Assembly (NCBI GenBank): GCA_963556495.2
Contig: OY747716.1
Location: 16,442,540-16,506,539 of the forward strand
Reading direction: 5' to 3'
Length of the DNA stretch: 64,000 nt
Source: Valencia hispanica
Lineage: Eukaryota > Chordata > Actinopteri > Cyprinodontiformes > Valenciidae
Shown: positions 35,584 through 46,269 of the stretch, piece after piece
Layout of the letters: every line of letters starts with the position of its first letter
Position numbering within the stretch: the first letter of the stretch is position 1
Notes under the pieces: model-generated
What the model was told of the DNA's origin: nothing
What the model saw: only the letters and a program-made list of their open reading frames with translations
The model's database searches: none
Position numbers and translations under genes: made by a program

Positions 35584-35664
35584 AAAGACTCCAGCTACAC
35601 TTAAAACCAATTTTATGGATTATTAAATATGTACGTTTGTATTTAAGGTGTAGCTGGAGTCTTT
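35584..35664. repeat. 22-bp inverted repeat (hairpin) with 36-nt loop
   Basis: AAAGACTCCAGCTACACTTAAA (35584-35605) is the reverse complement of 35642-35664 apart from one extra base. The transcript of either strand would fold into a strong stem of about 22 pairs. It immediately follows a Tc1 fragment, so it could be an inverted terminal duplication produced by abortive transposition, a tiny foldback element, or a hairpin RNA precursor; nothing here decides between them. Confidence 0.7.
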
Positions 35665-37399
35665 CTCCCTCTCCATGCAACTGGGATGTTGGTGAAGTTC
35701 TGGCAGACAGTTCTGGACATCGGGATGTCTTCCTACATCAGAGACAGCAACACAATTAAAAATATCCCTTTGGGTGTATTTTTTTGTATAATAAATAACA
35801 TTATAATAAAATAAAAGGAATGTGGCAAATTCAAGTGGTATGAATGTGTTCACAAGTCATTTTCTGAATATGTGGCTCTGACAGCTACAAGTAAGTAAAA
35901 ATGTAACATCCTGAAACATAGACCAGAAAAAATTACACATGATGAACACATGATGAAAATAAAGTATTTTTGAGACAGAAAAATGACCAAAAGTGTCAAT
36001 TTTTTACCTTTATTTTTGTTGAATCAAAAAAATAAGGAAAAATGAGAACAGAAAATTGCTGGTCACAAATGTCACGGTAGCTGTTAGAGTGCGTGTCAAT
36101 GCTCCTGTTTCTGTTCAGTTAAAAGCCCTCAAATCACTCTCTGTGTGTGTTGTGAGTGACATTGTTTATGTTTCACTTATCTCCGGCAGATGTTAGCTGA
36201 GTGAAATTGAATTCCTGGCAATGAGGAGGAGGGGGGGGGGTGACGGCTCACATCCTCTTTTATATCTGGGGAAAGGATTTCTCGTGGCCAGCCTTGATCC
36301 CTTGATTGTCCGCACGGCGATGCTGCTGGTGACTGACGACAGAGGTCAGGGTTGAAAGGGGTTCTTCCTGGCTCGAGGGAGAACAAGGAGCCGCTCCAGC
36401 AGCATCCAAGCCTGATAGAGACAAAGTGATGCAAAAACAAGCAGCGAATTATACCAGCGGTAATACAAATCAGCAGCTTAATTCTCACAGCGGTAATAAC
36501 GACCGAGTTACACGCATCAGCTCTGTCGACATGCTGGGCGCATAGTTTCATATTTTTTTGCCTTTTCTTTTTTCCACAACCACATTATCAGGCTGGACTT
36601 GTAAATCTCCCTGAAAGATAAATCCCACGGTGATAAAACGTAGTCAGTCATCTTTATTGGATTTCTCAGAGCAGTGTGAAAACTGCGAGATGAAATCGCT
36701 GCTCGCAAATAAAAAAACACGGCGGAGGCCCCCCCGAGTGAAAGGCTTTGCCCCGATGCTGAATGGCGCACATTTATCTCGGGGCTTGGAGCTGCTGCTC
36801 TCTGCCGTTGCCCGGCATCTTTTCCCCAGAAATTGTTGTTTAGATGATGCAGCATCACTTTACTCTAAAACCAATAGAGAGTGAGGGGGGAGGGGGGGTG
36901 GATAAAAAAAAATCAGAGAGCAATTTGATGTAATTTGCTGGAGAGGCCTGTCTCATGTGTAGACGCTCTGTTTCCTCTTGTTTACCCCGAGCTGTTTCTC
37001 AACCCAGCATAACAACCCTGAACAAACATGACTATCAGCTGATATTGCAGAGGTCTCCACAAGCATGAGCAGATGACACTCATTACTAGCGCGGGTCAGG
37101 AAGATGTGGAGGCAGCAGTTGCACCACAACAACAACAACAAAAGCAACACCTCTTTGGCCTGGTTATGCTTTATTGAAATCATAATTTGCTTCCCTCAGA
37201 GAAAGCGGATTCAGGTAAATTGAGAATAAATAAAAAAAACTGACAAGATAGAAATGGGGGCGTATGAACTGAGAGAAAGTATGTAAAAGAAAAACGGCAC
37301 ACATAGTTGTTATGCCTCCTTTCCCCTGGATTTTACATAATATTACTTAGAAAGCACAATGACCCTATTACAGTTGGTTACAGCAGTGGAAGTTGAATG
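35665..37399. other. No gene seen; GC-mixed block 36180-36900
   Basis: 36180-36900 is less AT-rich and free of recognisable repeats, apart from short G-runs near 36229 and 36885. Minus-strand frames there (113-124 codons) have no domain. It may contain regulatory DNA. Confidence 0.3.
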
Positions 37400-37760
37400 C
37401 AAAGTCTTGGTTTGCCAAGGTATTCCCACAACTTGAAGTTTTTACATTGAAGCTACAAGCACTGTTTTTCTTTTTGGAATTTTAACTAGAAGAATATCAC
37501 AAAATAGTGCATAATTCTGAAAAAGAAGGAAAATAATCGTCGTTTTCCCTTGGTCAACACTTAGAACTATTTCTGCTCCAATAGTTACAAGTTTTTTTGG
37601 GTTATGACTACCAGCTTTGCACATCTAGAGACTGCAACATTTGTTAATTATTTGCAAAGCTTCTATAGACATTAATTGTAGGTCTTGTAATAAATTCTCA
37701 ATTGGTCTTCGGTCTGGATAGTACTGAGACAATTCCTTTTATAACTCGAGTACTAAAAAT
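37400..37760 (-). mobile_element. Tc1 remnant: C-terminal coding end and terminal repeat part
   Basis: On the minus strand, the words TCTCTAGATGTGCAAAGCTG and the following text match the last codons of the fish Tc1 transposase, and the region near 37480-37540 (AATAGTGCATAATTCTG, AGAAGGAAAATAAT) matches its sub-terminal repeat. TTCTCAATTGG near 37695 is upstream coding. It is heavily mutated. Confidence 0.65.
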
Positions 37761-38639
37761 AGTATTTGTTAAATTTAATTTTACTAGTCCGTGCATCCCC
37801 CCGGATAGTTATTTCAGTTACACAATGACCTCGCTTTCCGCCGACTTTCCGCCTAGATGATTATTTTGGTTACACAACCCAAATAACCCAATCAAAGAAG
37901 AAACACTGTGACAGAAATGAGAAAAACTGTCAAAAGTATAGGACAGCTACAACCTTAACCGAGAGTAAAAAGCACAGTACAGTGTGTTTGTTGCTAAATT
38001 GAATTAGCAATCCACAACAGCACATCCTCGGTACTGCACAACTCAAAAGGAAGCATCCACTGTATGCCGCTGGTTCGTCAGCCAGTTAGCCACCTCGAAT
38101 CAACAGGTGATATTTATTTTAACGTTGCAAAGGCATACAAACCAAATCACTTATTGCAAATGCAGATAGATGTGTATCAATATATGTAAATACCGTACGA
38201 CGGGTAAATTAATCTTTCTATGTTTTCTCACGTTGCTTTTAAAACAGGCTTAAGTCATAAAATTTGTCACAACTGCTTCTCTGATTTGTGCTCTCCTTAC
38301 CCGACCTTTCAAGAAGGGCATGGCCATCTGTTGGTAGGTTTACGTTTTTACCATACTCGTTCCATTTTCAGATAATGGATGGAAAAAGGCTCTGTGAGAT
38401 GAGAAGCCATGCTTTTCATCTTCTCCACAACTTTTTCCCTGACCTGCTGTGCTTCTTGGTTTTCATGATGCTACAATGTTAATCACAGAACAACTGGTGT
38501 TCTACCTGGATGAAATTACACATACAGTAGGTGGACTACACTGTATTTTAGTTATGGGTATCAGACTAAATTGGGGGGAGTGAAAGCAAGTCGACTCTTT
38601 TCAGAGTTGAAAACCACTTCAAAAAGATGCAATACTTAT
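37761..38639. other. No gene seen
   Basis: AT-rich DNA, with only short frames that lack domains. Confidence 0.35.
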
Positions 38640-38704
38640 AAATAAACATATACGTTTGTAGAAAGGTTCAAGACATAAGTCATTAATACTTTTGCAAGGC
38701 ACTG
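38640..38704 (+). mobile_element. Tc1 terminal repeat fragment
   Basis: AATACTTTTGCAAGGCACTG at about 38685-38704 is the outer end of the fish Tc1 terminal repeat (compare CAGTGCCTTGCAAAA at 63224 in the opposite direction). The preceding 40 bp are degraded inner terminal repeat. Confidence 0.65.
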
Positions 38705-39490
38705 TGAATAAATAAAAATCAGTGCATGATAAGCTGGTGTTCTCCTGTATTGTGCTTGTACTTATATTAAAAACCAATAGGTCGGTCGGCAAGACCAGCA
38801 AGGTGGTGGGAATTGAGGATTCATAGACTGCGTGTGTTCATTAAGAAACATGACTGTAAAGTTTAATAGTATGTTCTCCCTCCCTTGTACCTTTGACATT
38901 TCCCATGGGGCAGACTAAAGTATGTAAATGGTCTCAGGGAAGGATGTTGCAGTTGGCAGTCTTGTCACGTAATATCATACCGAACATGGTGATGGCTCAT
39001 GCTAGAATATTGATTTCTGCTTTGCCATGCATTTGCTTCTGTAGACGCCATAGTAAAAATGCACCACTTGGATTGTATCTGTCATCTTCTGCCCAGTAAA
39101 GCCCCAAATTCTGGGTTTAATCCAATTGTTCCTTAGACGCCATGCCAGAAGATGGTGACGATGATGCTAAAATTAAACCAAAAAAGTGATTGTTTCCTTT
39201 CTAATTAGAAACTTCACATTATTGGGTCTGTTTGTCTCATTTGGATATTATCTACTGTATGAGGTGAATATCTGTGTTTGAAATAAAAACAAAAACCCCA
39301 GGGAAATTGCTTATACTCTGACTTTCTTGATGTTTTACTTCAGCTCTGTCTTTATGAACATGAATGGAATTTATGAATGATGCATGATGTTACCAGAGGT
39401 GAAAATGGTACAGTGTCTCCAGAAATATTGGCACCATGAAGATCTAAACAAAAGCGCAAGTGGTTGGATTTGGAAATAAAAGTTCATTTC
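38705..39490. other. No gene seen
   Basis: Unique-looking DNA. CAGTGTCTCCAGAAATATTG at 39411 resembles an outer Tc1-type terminal repeat but has no partner. Confidence 0.3.
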
Positions 39491-39523
39491 AAATTCAATT
39501 CAAATTCAAAATTTAAAAATACT

Positions 39524-42500
39524 TTATTGATCCCAGAGGGAAATTAAGTGTTGGTATAGCTCATATAGTTCATACTTTAAGGAGTTGTTGTAGATGATGA
39601 TTGCTGTGGGCAGGAAGGATTTCCTGTAGCGGTCTGTATTGCAGCAAAACTGAAGAAGCCTCTGACTGAAGACGCTCTGTTGTTGTATGACAGTCTCATG
39701 AAGGGAATGCTCAGGGTTGTCCATCATTTTTATTTTATTTTATGAAGAATCCTTCTTTGCTCCACAGTCGTCCCCAGAACAGAACCAGCCTTCTTTATCA
39801 GGTTGTTGAGCCTTTTCAATTCCCTGGCTCTGATGCTGCTACCCCAACAGATTCAATTCAATTCAATTCAAAATTACTTTATTAATCCCAAAGGGAAATT
39901 AAATGTTGTTGTAACTCATTATGCAAGTTCCTTCAAACATTTGTTGTAGATGCTGATGGCTGTGGGTAGGGATGATCTGAAGAAGCCTCTGACTGAAGAC
40001 GCTCTGTAGTTGTATGACAGTCTGATGTAGAGGATGCTCTGGATCTATGGCGTCTTCTTTTCAACCACTTCAGGGTTTTGTGGCTGTAGTTGAGGTATTA
40101 TTTGAGCTTTTGTGATGTTAATCAGCTGCTGTCAGTTGTAAACCACCTTGTTGCCATGGTTATGCATCATAACAAATGTCCAAAAATAAAAAGTATCAGC
40201 AAAAATCCTTCCACCTGCACAGCATTCAAAACCAGAGAGAACAGTTGTCCACAAAAACAATGTTTCTACCAAAAATGGAAGAATTAAAGTTTAAAAAAAG
40301 AAAAAAATATGAGCCAAAGTAACAGAGCTACTCCAACATGCTGCCACCTTGAGCGGCGCAATTCCGGAATATGATGGCTGAAGAGATTACACTCTCCACA
40401 ACAGACTTGTAGAAGATCTCCAGCATCTTGCTGCAAACCTTGAAGGACCTAAGCTTCCTCAAGAAGTACAGTCTGCTCTGTGCTTTCTTGTAGACTGTTT
40501 CACTGTTGCGCCTTCAGTCCAGTCTGTTGTCAAGGTGAACTCCGAGGTATTTATGCTCCTCAACTACCTCCACTTCTTCTCCCATGATGGAAACAGTGTT
40601 TGGCTTATCCTTGTTTCTTCTGAAATCTACAATAATCTCCTTTGTTTTGTTCACATTCAAAGTGAGACGATTGTTTCCACACCATGTCACAAAGTGGTCC
40701 ACCGGCTCTCTGTTTTCAGCTTCTTGTCCATCTCTGATACACCCGACAATTGCAGAGTCATCTGAGTATTTCTGCAGATGACAGGTCTCTGATTTGTACT
40801 GGAAGTCTGAGGTGTACAGAGTGAAAAGGAATGGTGAGAGTACGGTCTCCTGTGGTGCTCCTTTGCTGCTGACCACCTGGTTTGACACACAATTCTTGAG
40901 TCTCACAAATTGTGGTCTGTTGGTCAGGTAGTCATTGATCCAGGCGATTGTTGAGGGCTCCACCTGTGTCTTCAGGAGTTTCTGACAAAGCAAATTGGGC
41001 TGAATTGTGCTAAATCCACTGGAGAAATCAAAGAGCATGATCCTCACATTGCTGCCTGCTTTGTCCAGATGACAGTGGGTTGGTTGAAGCAGGTGGATGA
41101 TGGCATCTATAACTCCAACTCCACAGCGATAAGCAAACTGCAGTGGGTCCTGATACGTTCTGGTTTGCTTACTCAGGGGTGCCAACTTGAGTCTCTCCAC
41201 GACCTTCATGATGTGGGATGTCAGGGCAACGGGTCTATAGTCATTGATGACTGATGGGCGAGTTCTTTTTGGTACTGGAACAAGGCATGATGTCTTCTAC
41301 AACACTGGAACCTTCTCCTGAGTTAGGCTAAGGTTAGAGAGGTGCTGCAGAATCCCAGAAAGCTGCTGTGCACAGGCCTTCAGGACTCTGGGACTAACAC
41401 CATCTGGACCTGCAGCCTTGTTCCGGTTTAGTTTCTCCAGCTGCCTCTTCACCTGACTTTTGGAGACAGAAAAGTGGGAGGGGGAGGCAAAGGGGGTAGC
41501 AGCATTTCCTGACTTGGTTGAAGTCAAACTTGTGGAATCAGAAGAGTCCATGGCTGAGGTGAAGGATAAAACATCCAAGATGTAACAGGAAAGCTGTTGA
41601 TCAGAGGAGAGTGTGATGTCTGTTTGGCTGGGAACAGGAGAGGAGGATGCTGAGCTAGATCCCGAACTGAACCTGTTGAAGAATGTGTTCAGTTCATTGG
41701 CTCTGTCCAGACTTCCATCTATCCAATCCTTCCTGTCCTTAAAGCCTGTGATCTTTCTCATTCCTGACCAGACATCTCTGAAATTGTTCCTCTGTAGTTT
41801 GTTCTCCAGCTTCTTCCTGTATGCCTCCTTGCTGTCTCTGATCTTGACCTTAAGTTGCTTCTGTATTCTCCTCAGTAATTCCCTGTCTCCCTCCCTGAAG
41901 GCTTTTTGTTTCTTGTTTAGGAGTTCCTTCAGGTCACTGGTGATCCAGGGTTTGTTATTAGGGAAGCATCTCACTGTTCTGGTGGGGATGGTGTTGTCCA
42001 CACAGAAGTTTATATAGTCAGTCACACACTCAGTCATGGCATTGATATCCTCTCCATGTGCTTGGCCAAGAGTCATCCAGTCTGTGGTTGCAAAACAACC
42101 CTGCAGGGCTTCTTCAGCTTCCTGTGACCATTTTCTCACAGTTTTCTTTGTAACAGGTTGCCTCTGAACAAGTGGTTTATATTCTGAACAGAGAAAAACA
42201 AGATTGTGATCTGATTGTCCCAGAGGAGGTCTTGGTTTGGATATGTATGCATCCTTTACATTTACATAAAACAAATCCAAGGTTCTGTTTTCTCTTGTAG
42301 AGCAGCTGACAAACTGTTGTGTAGTGTAGTAGAGAGCGAGGCATGATTAAAATAACCAGATATTGCCACAAATGCATTGGGGTGCTGTGTCTGTAGCTTA
42401 GCAACAACGGAACTGATGACATCACATGCATTGTCAGCAACGGCTGAAGGTGGAATGTAAACAACTGCCAAAATTACACCTGTGAACTCTCTTGGTAAAT

Positions 42501-42896
42501 AATATGGACGAAAAGTTATTGCCAAGAGTTCGACATCTGGGCTGCAGAGAAGACACTTCACAGTAACATGTCCTGGATGACACCATCTGTTGTTGACAAG
42601 CACTGCTACTCCACCTTCTTTTCTTTTCCTGCTCGTTTTCAGATCTCTGTCTGCTCTACAGTTAGGAAGCCTGGCAGAGAGACGTTGGAGTCTGGGATAT
42701 GATCCAGCAGCCACGTCTCAGTAAAACACATGACACTGCATCCCCGGTACTCTGGCTGAGTCCTTGTAAGGGCTTGGAGTTCATCCATCCTGTTAGCCGG
42801 AGATCTTACGTTGCCCATTATGATCAATGGCTTGAACTTCCTCTTTCTCTGTTTCCTTTTCGCTCCTGCTCTGCATCCACGTGTCCTTCTTATCAA
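39524..42896 (-). pseudogene. Rex1 endonuclease-reverse transcriptase polyprotein, broken
   Basis: Minus-strand frames in order: 42896-42639 (RTRGCRAGAKRKQRKRKFKP, then MGNVRSPANRMDELQALTRT, the start of the endonuclease), 42714-42262 (VNNRWCHPGHVTVKC, AISGYFNHA), 42280-41297 (GQSDHNLVFL, a long linker, then RNKAAGPDGVSPRVLK), 41209-40514 (LFDFSSGFSTIQPN, SSKGAPQETVLSPFLF, KYSDDSAIVGC) and 39727-39524 (C-terminus). At least four frameshifts separate them, and the usual GDFN of the endonuclease has become GYFN, a change that would hit an active-site residue. The nested mini-Rex1 also splits the C-terminal region. Confidence 0.88.
39851..40370 (-). mobile_element. Internally deleted mini-Rex1 nested in copy C
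   Basis: This block is absent from copies A and B at the same place (CCCCAACAG|ATGA). It consists of a Rex1 3' end (39851 to about 40060: tail, then the C-terminal coding text GAAGAAGCCTCTGACTGAAG) joined to a Rex1 5' end (about 40065-40370: leader with GTTGCCATGGTTATGCATCA and the terminal GAATTGCGCCGCTC). About 2.7 kb of the interior is missing. It thus keeps both ends and could have moved with proteins supplied by intact Rex1. No clear target duplication is seen. Confidence 0.8.
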
Positions 42897-43200
42897 CTCA
42901 TCAGGGATTTGTAGCTACAGTTGAGGTATTATTTCAGCTTTTGCGATGTTAATCAGCTGCTCCCGGCTGTAAACCACATTGTTGCCATGGTTACGCATCA
43001 TAACAAGTTGTCAAAAAGTGAAAAATGTACAGCAAAAATCCTTCCAGCTTCACAGCACCAAAAACTAGAAAGTATACAGGTAAAAAGAAATGCAATCTCC
43101 CTCAAGAAAAAAGAGGAACCAATGTCCAAAGAACCAAAACTTAATATGTAGCCAACAGAGCCACTCCCACATGCAGCCACCCAGAGCAGTGCAAATCTAG

Positions 43201-43939
43201 AAATAATAATAAAAAATTTCGACTTCATGCTCCTGTATCAAATTATAGCATTGTCATCCACTGAGAAAAGCAATGACTCTTTTCAGGGACCCATGATTGG
43301 CAACCTAGGTATACTGTAGATGTGTAAAAAGCCTTACAATAAATCTGTCTGTTGTTGCCACAGCATAGTCTCACTCCAAAAAAACATGAGTCTATTTATT
43401 CAGTGTTAAAAATTCCTGCAATCTCTGCCCTACATTTTTTAAAACGCATACCCAAAATTAACTTAAAGCTGTTCTTGAACCATTTTGAGTAGAGACATGG
43501 CTGGGGTCTCTTTGGAAAGCAAAAACTCAAAAACTTATCCCAGAACTGTGTTAATATCTCTGAGTGCTATTGTTGCCAAGCAATATGACTTTTAATACCC
43601 CAAAAAATTATTTTATTTGTGTCTGAATATTTATTTTATATAAATACATGCTGTAAAAATGGCTTTAAAAAGAGGTGGTGACCTAAAACACACTGTGGGT
43701 CTAAAGTCTGAAGTATTACCTTCATCCACACCAAATATGACAGCAATAAACCAAAAAATGAATATTCTGCACACATTTTTATAACTACAGGTTAAAGATG
43801 GTCAAAAGTTTGCCATATGCGCCATCTCCTGGGTAAATGCCGTAGTCCTCACTGAATTAAAAATATCATCAGAATCATAACTTCATTTTACCATATAAAG
43901 CTCCACGGCTTCCTTCAATGTTGCATTTTGATCATAAAG
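43201..43939. other. No gene seen
   Basis: AT-rich DNA. A left end for the repeat at 43940-44712 might lie here, but I could not identify it. Confidence 0.35.
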
Positions 43940-44712
43940 GGTGTTTGGACACGGTGCTGAAACAATGGTAATGGTACGCACTGTGCGTAATCTCTTCATG
44001 AATAAGACATTTTACGCACGTCATATACAATGGCTGCGAACAAGTCCGCCCGGTCATGTAATATATCTGCGTTTACAGCATTATATTGGCTATTCGATGC
44101 GTCAATCATCAGAGTTCTGGACCGCGATTGGTTCGAGTTACTTACCATAACGTGACTTTCCATCCATGCGCCATTGGTTGGAGATGTACCTTACGTAAGG
44201 AAAACACCGGATGAATTTTCTTTTTTTTTTTTTTCTTCTGGGCATGCTCAGTGACCTTTGTAGGCGGAAGTGGAAGCGAATGAATCGGAAACAAAGTCGT
44301 AAAGACTACAAAAATGGCCATAGACATTTCCGCATTTTCACTGTTTGTTTTACATTTTTTATTGGTTTTGCTGTTGTCCTGGACTAATAACTTTATCGCA
44401 GGACTTTAATCGGACCCTTATTGATGTAAGAAGACCATTTTTGTTTGAAATGGATCGGTTTTGTCACGTTTATTGGACTACAAAGTGGTGAGTTCCATAT
44501 TTTTATACCTCCATCAGGAGAACGTTTGTGTTGGCAAAAGCGCTCACTGTGTCTTCAGTTATGATTGTATCCTTAAACGCCAGACATTATTAGAATCACA
44601 AGACTCTTAGCTTTCCAATGATATAAAATATGTATAGGTTCATAAAAGTTAGAAGTCAGAAAATCAGAGGATTTAAACTAGGAAATGCACTGGGCCCGCC
44701 CTCGGAACGTTA
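43940..44712 (+). repeat. Dispersed repeat copy 2 ending in GGAACGTTAAG
   Basis: The right part matches 14300-14482, ending in the same GGAACGTTAAG. The left part, absent from copy 1, contains a T-run (44221-44233) and no frame. The right end next to TTAA suggests a TTAA-duplicating DNA transposon. Confidence 0.5.
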
Positions 44713-44765
44713 AGACATAGAATAGTTTCTAACATTGCCAGTGTCACATTCTTCTAACTGCTTGA

Positions 44766-45022
44766 TAAATGGTAAATGCCCTGTACTTTTATAGTGCTTT
44801 ATCTAGTCCTGGTGACCCCAAAGCTCTTTACGCTACATTCAGACCTTCACCCATTCACACACTGATGGTGGTGAGCTACATTGTAGCTGTGGCACACACT
44901 GGTGCAACTGGCCCTCTGACCACCACCAGTAGGCAAGGTGGGTGAAGTGTCTTGCCCAAGAACACAACGCAAACCTCCAGTTACAGGACAAACCCCTACC
45001 TCCTGAGCTGCTGCCGTCCACT
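44766..45022 (-). mobile_element. tRNA-derived SINE, family 2
   Basis: On the minus strand a tRNA-like head (GCAGCTCAGGAGGTAGGGG for the A-box region) begins near 45020. It is followed by a body with CTTGGGCAAGACACTTCACC and GGTGGTGGTCAGAGGGCC, and a tail ending CATTTACCATTT at 44766. The order is identical to the copy at 63627-63901. The B box has decayed to GGAGGTTTGCG. Confidence 0.75.
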
Positions 45023-46034
45023 GGTGGCAAGACAAACTTGGGTCCTCACCTTGCTCCTCACAGATCCAGTTGCTTTAACCTTTTGACATATTAATGTAGA
45101 CTCTGTTGGCACTGTAAGTGACAGCTATAATCTTAGTTTGAATTCTTGACCTCTGGAGATAATCATATATTTGCTCAATGACAAGTTTGCCTGTCTTTCC
45201 CATTTTAAAGAGTGGCTAAGTGCTAATGGGCCTCCCTTTCTTTGCTACATTGCTACTCCAGAGATAACAGAAGTCTTGGATGACTTCTTAATAGTGAAGG
45301 AAGTCAAGCTACTATAGAATAGTATGTTCTCCATGAACCTTTCTTAAATAGGTTTCCATCAACATATGATGAAGAAAATCTTGTTTGATGTGGTTCCTTG
45401 CATAATGACAGTATTATGGGGTGGGAGGTTTGGGGAATCCCTTTTGACACAGTAAACTTATTGTTTATATGATTGACCTCCTAAATATTTTAATTACTTA
45501 TATCGCTACACACTGTGCCATATCAGTTTTGCGTTTGATGGTATAGAAAGATATGTTGCCTTAGGTAAATAATGCTCCAGCCTCCCCTTTCCACAGATCT
45601 AATACTATACCACATGCAATTTGATCCCCGACTAATCCAGGCTTCCTTTGATTTTATGAAAATGTTATTTTGTATCACAATTATGAGATGCCATACATAC
45701 AGCACACATATGCAGCTGCTCCAGAATTTATGTAAGTGCTACTAAAATGTCATAGCCCTCACTTTATTATAACAATTTTTAATCTGATGCTACGCCATGC
45801 AGATCTGTCTGTTCTGTCCACACTGATGAAGATTCACTCACCTCAGAACGCAAAATGCTTAAAGCGTCCTCAGCTGAGAACAGAGCCTCCTACTCTTTAA
45901 TTATTTCAGTTACTGACTGCATGAGCTCTTTGTGTCGAATGCAGGCAGTTTATATAGAATACAACTTTTATCAGGAGGTTATTAGGTATGGAAAACAAAT
46001 TAAAACAGTCTGTGATGTCAGAATAAATGTGAAT
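45023..46034. other. No gene seen
   Basis: AT-rich DNA without recognisable repeats or domains. Confidence 0.35.
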
Positions 46035-46269
46035 GGACTAATTTTATATAGCAATTTTCTAGTCATATTGACCTCTCAAAGCACTGGACACTAGATACAT
46101 ATTCACCCAATCACTTTCACAAACATTCACACGTCAATACTCAGCTCGGTAAGCAACTTGGGAGTGCCTTGCCCAGAGACACATCAACGAGGGACAAGGG
46201 GAAGCTGGAATCGATTCCACAACCTATCCTATCAATTTCAAGACAACTACTCTACCCACTGAGCCACGT
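46035..46269 (-). mobile_element. tRNA-derived SINE, related family 3
   Basis: The minus strand starts with CGTGGCTCAGTGGGTAGAG (a perfect A box, TGGCTCAGTGG) and has TGGAATCGATTCCAGC as a B-box-like segment. The body keeps the CTGGGCAAGGCACTCCC block of family 2 but differs elsewhere. The tail fades near 46035 at ATAGCAATTTT. Confidence 0.65.

Larger units (their letters stand above)
39491..43200 (-). mobile_element. Rex1 LINE, nearly full-length copy C
   Basis: The 3' tail begins at 39491 (AATTC-rich, then ACTTTATTGATCCCAGAGGG) and the 5' end reaches 43200, where CTAGATTTGCACTGCTCTGG (minus strand) matches the start of copy B. A 520-bp mini-Rex1 is nested at 39851-40370. Excluding that, the element is about 3.2 kb, like copy B. 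It is on the opposite strand to B, so the two form a large inverted repeat. Confidence 0.9.

Noticed and set aside
36885..36899. G-runs and other homopolymers (also 6202, 18360, 46931, 61738) as structured or regulatory elements
   Set aside because: Isolated homopolymers without spaced G-tracts for a quadruplex; ordinary slippage tracts.
41613..42017. Plus-strand frame of 134 codons with a hydrophobic translation
   Set aside because: It is the opposite-strand shadow of the Rex1 copy C linker; the same shadow occurs in copy B at 30902-31303.
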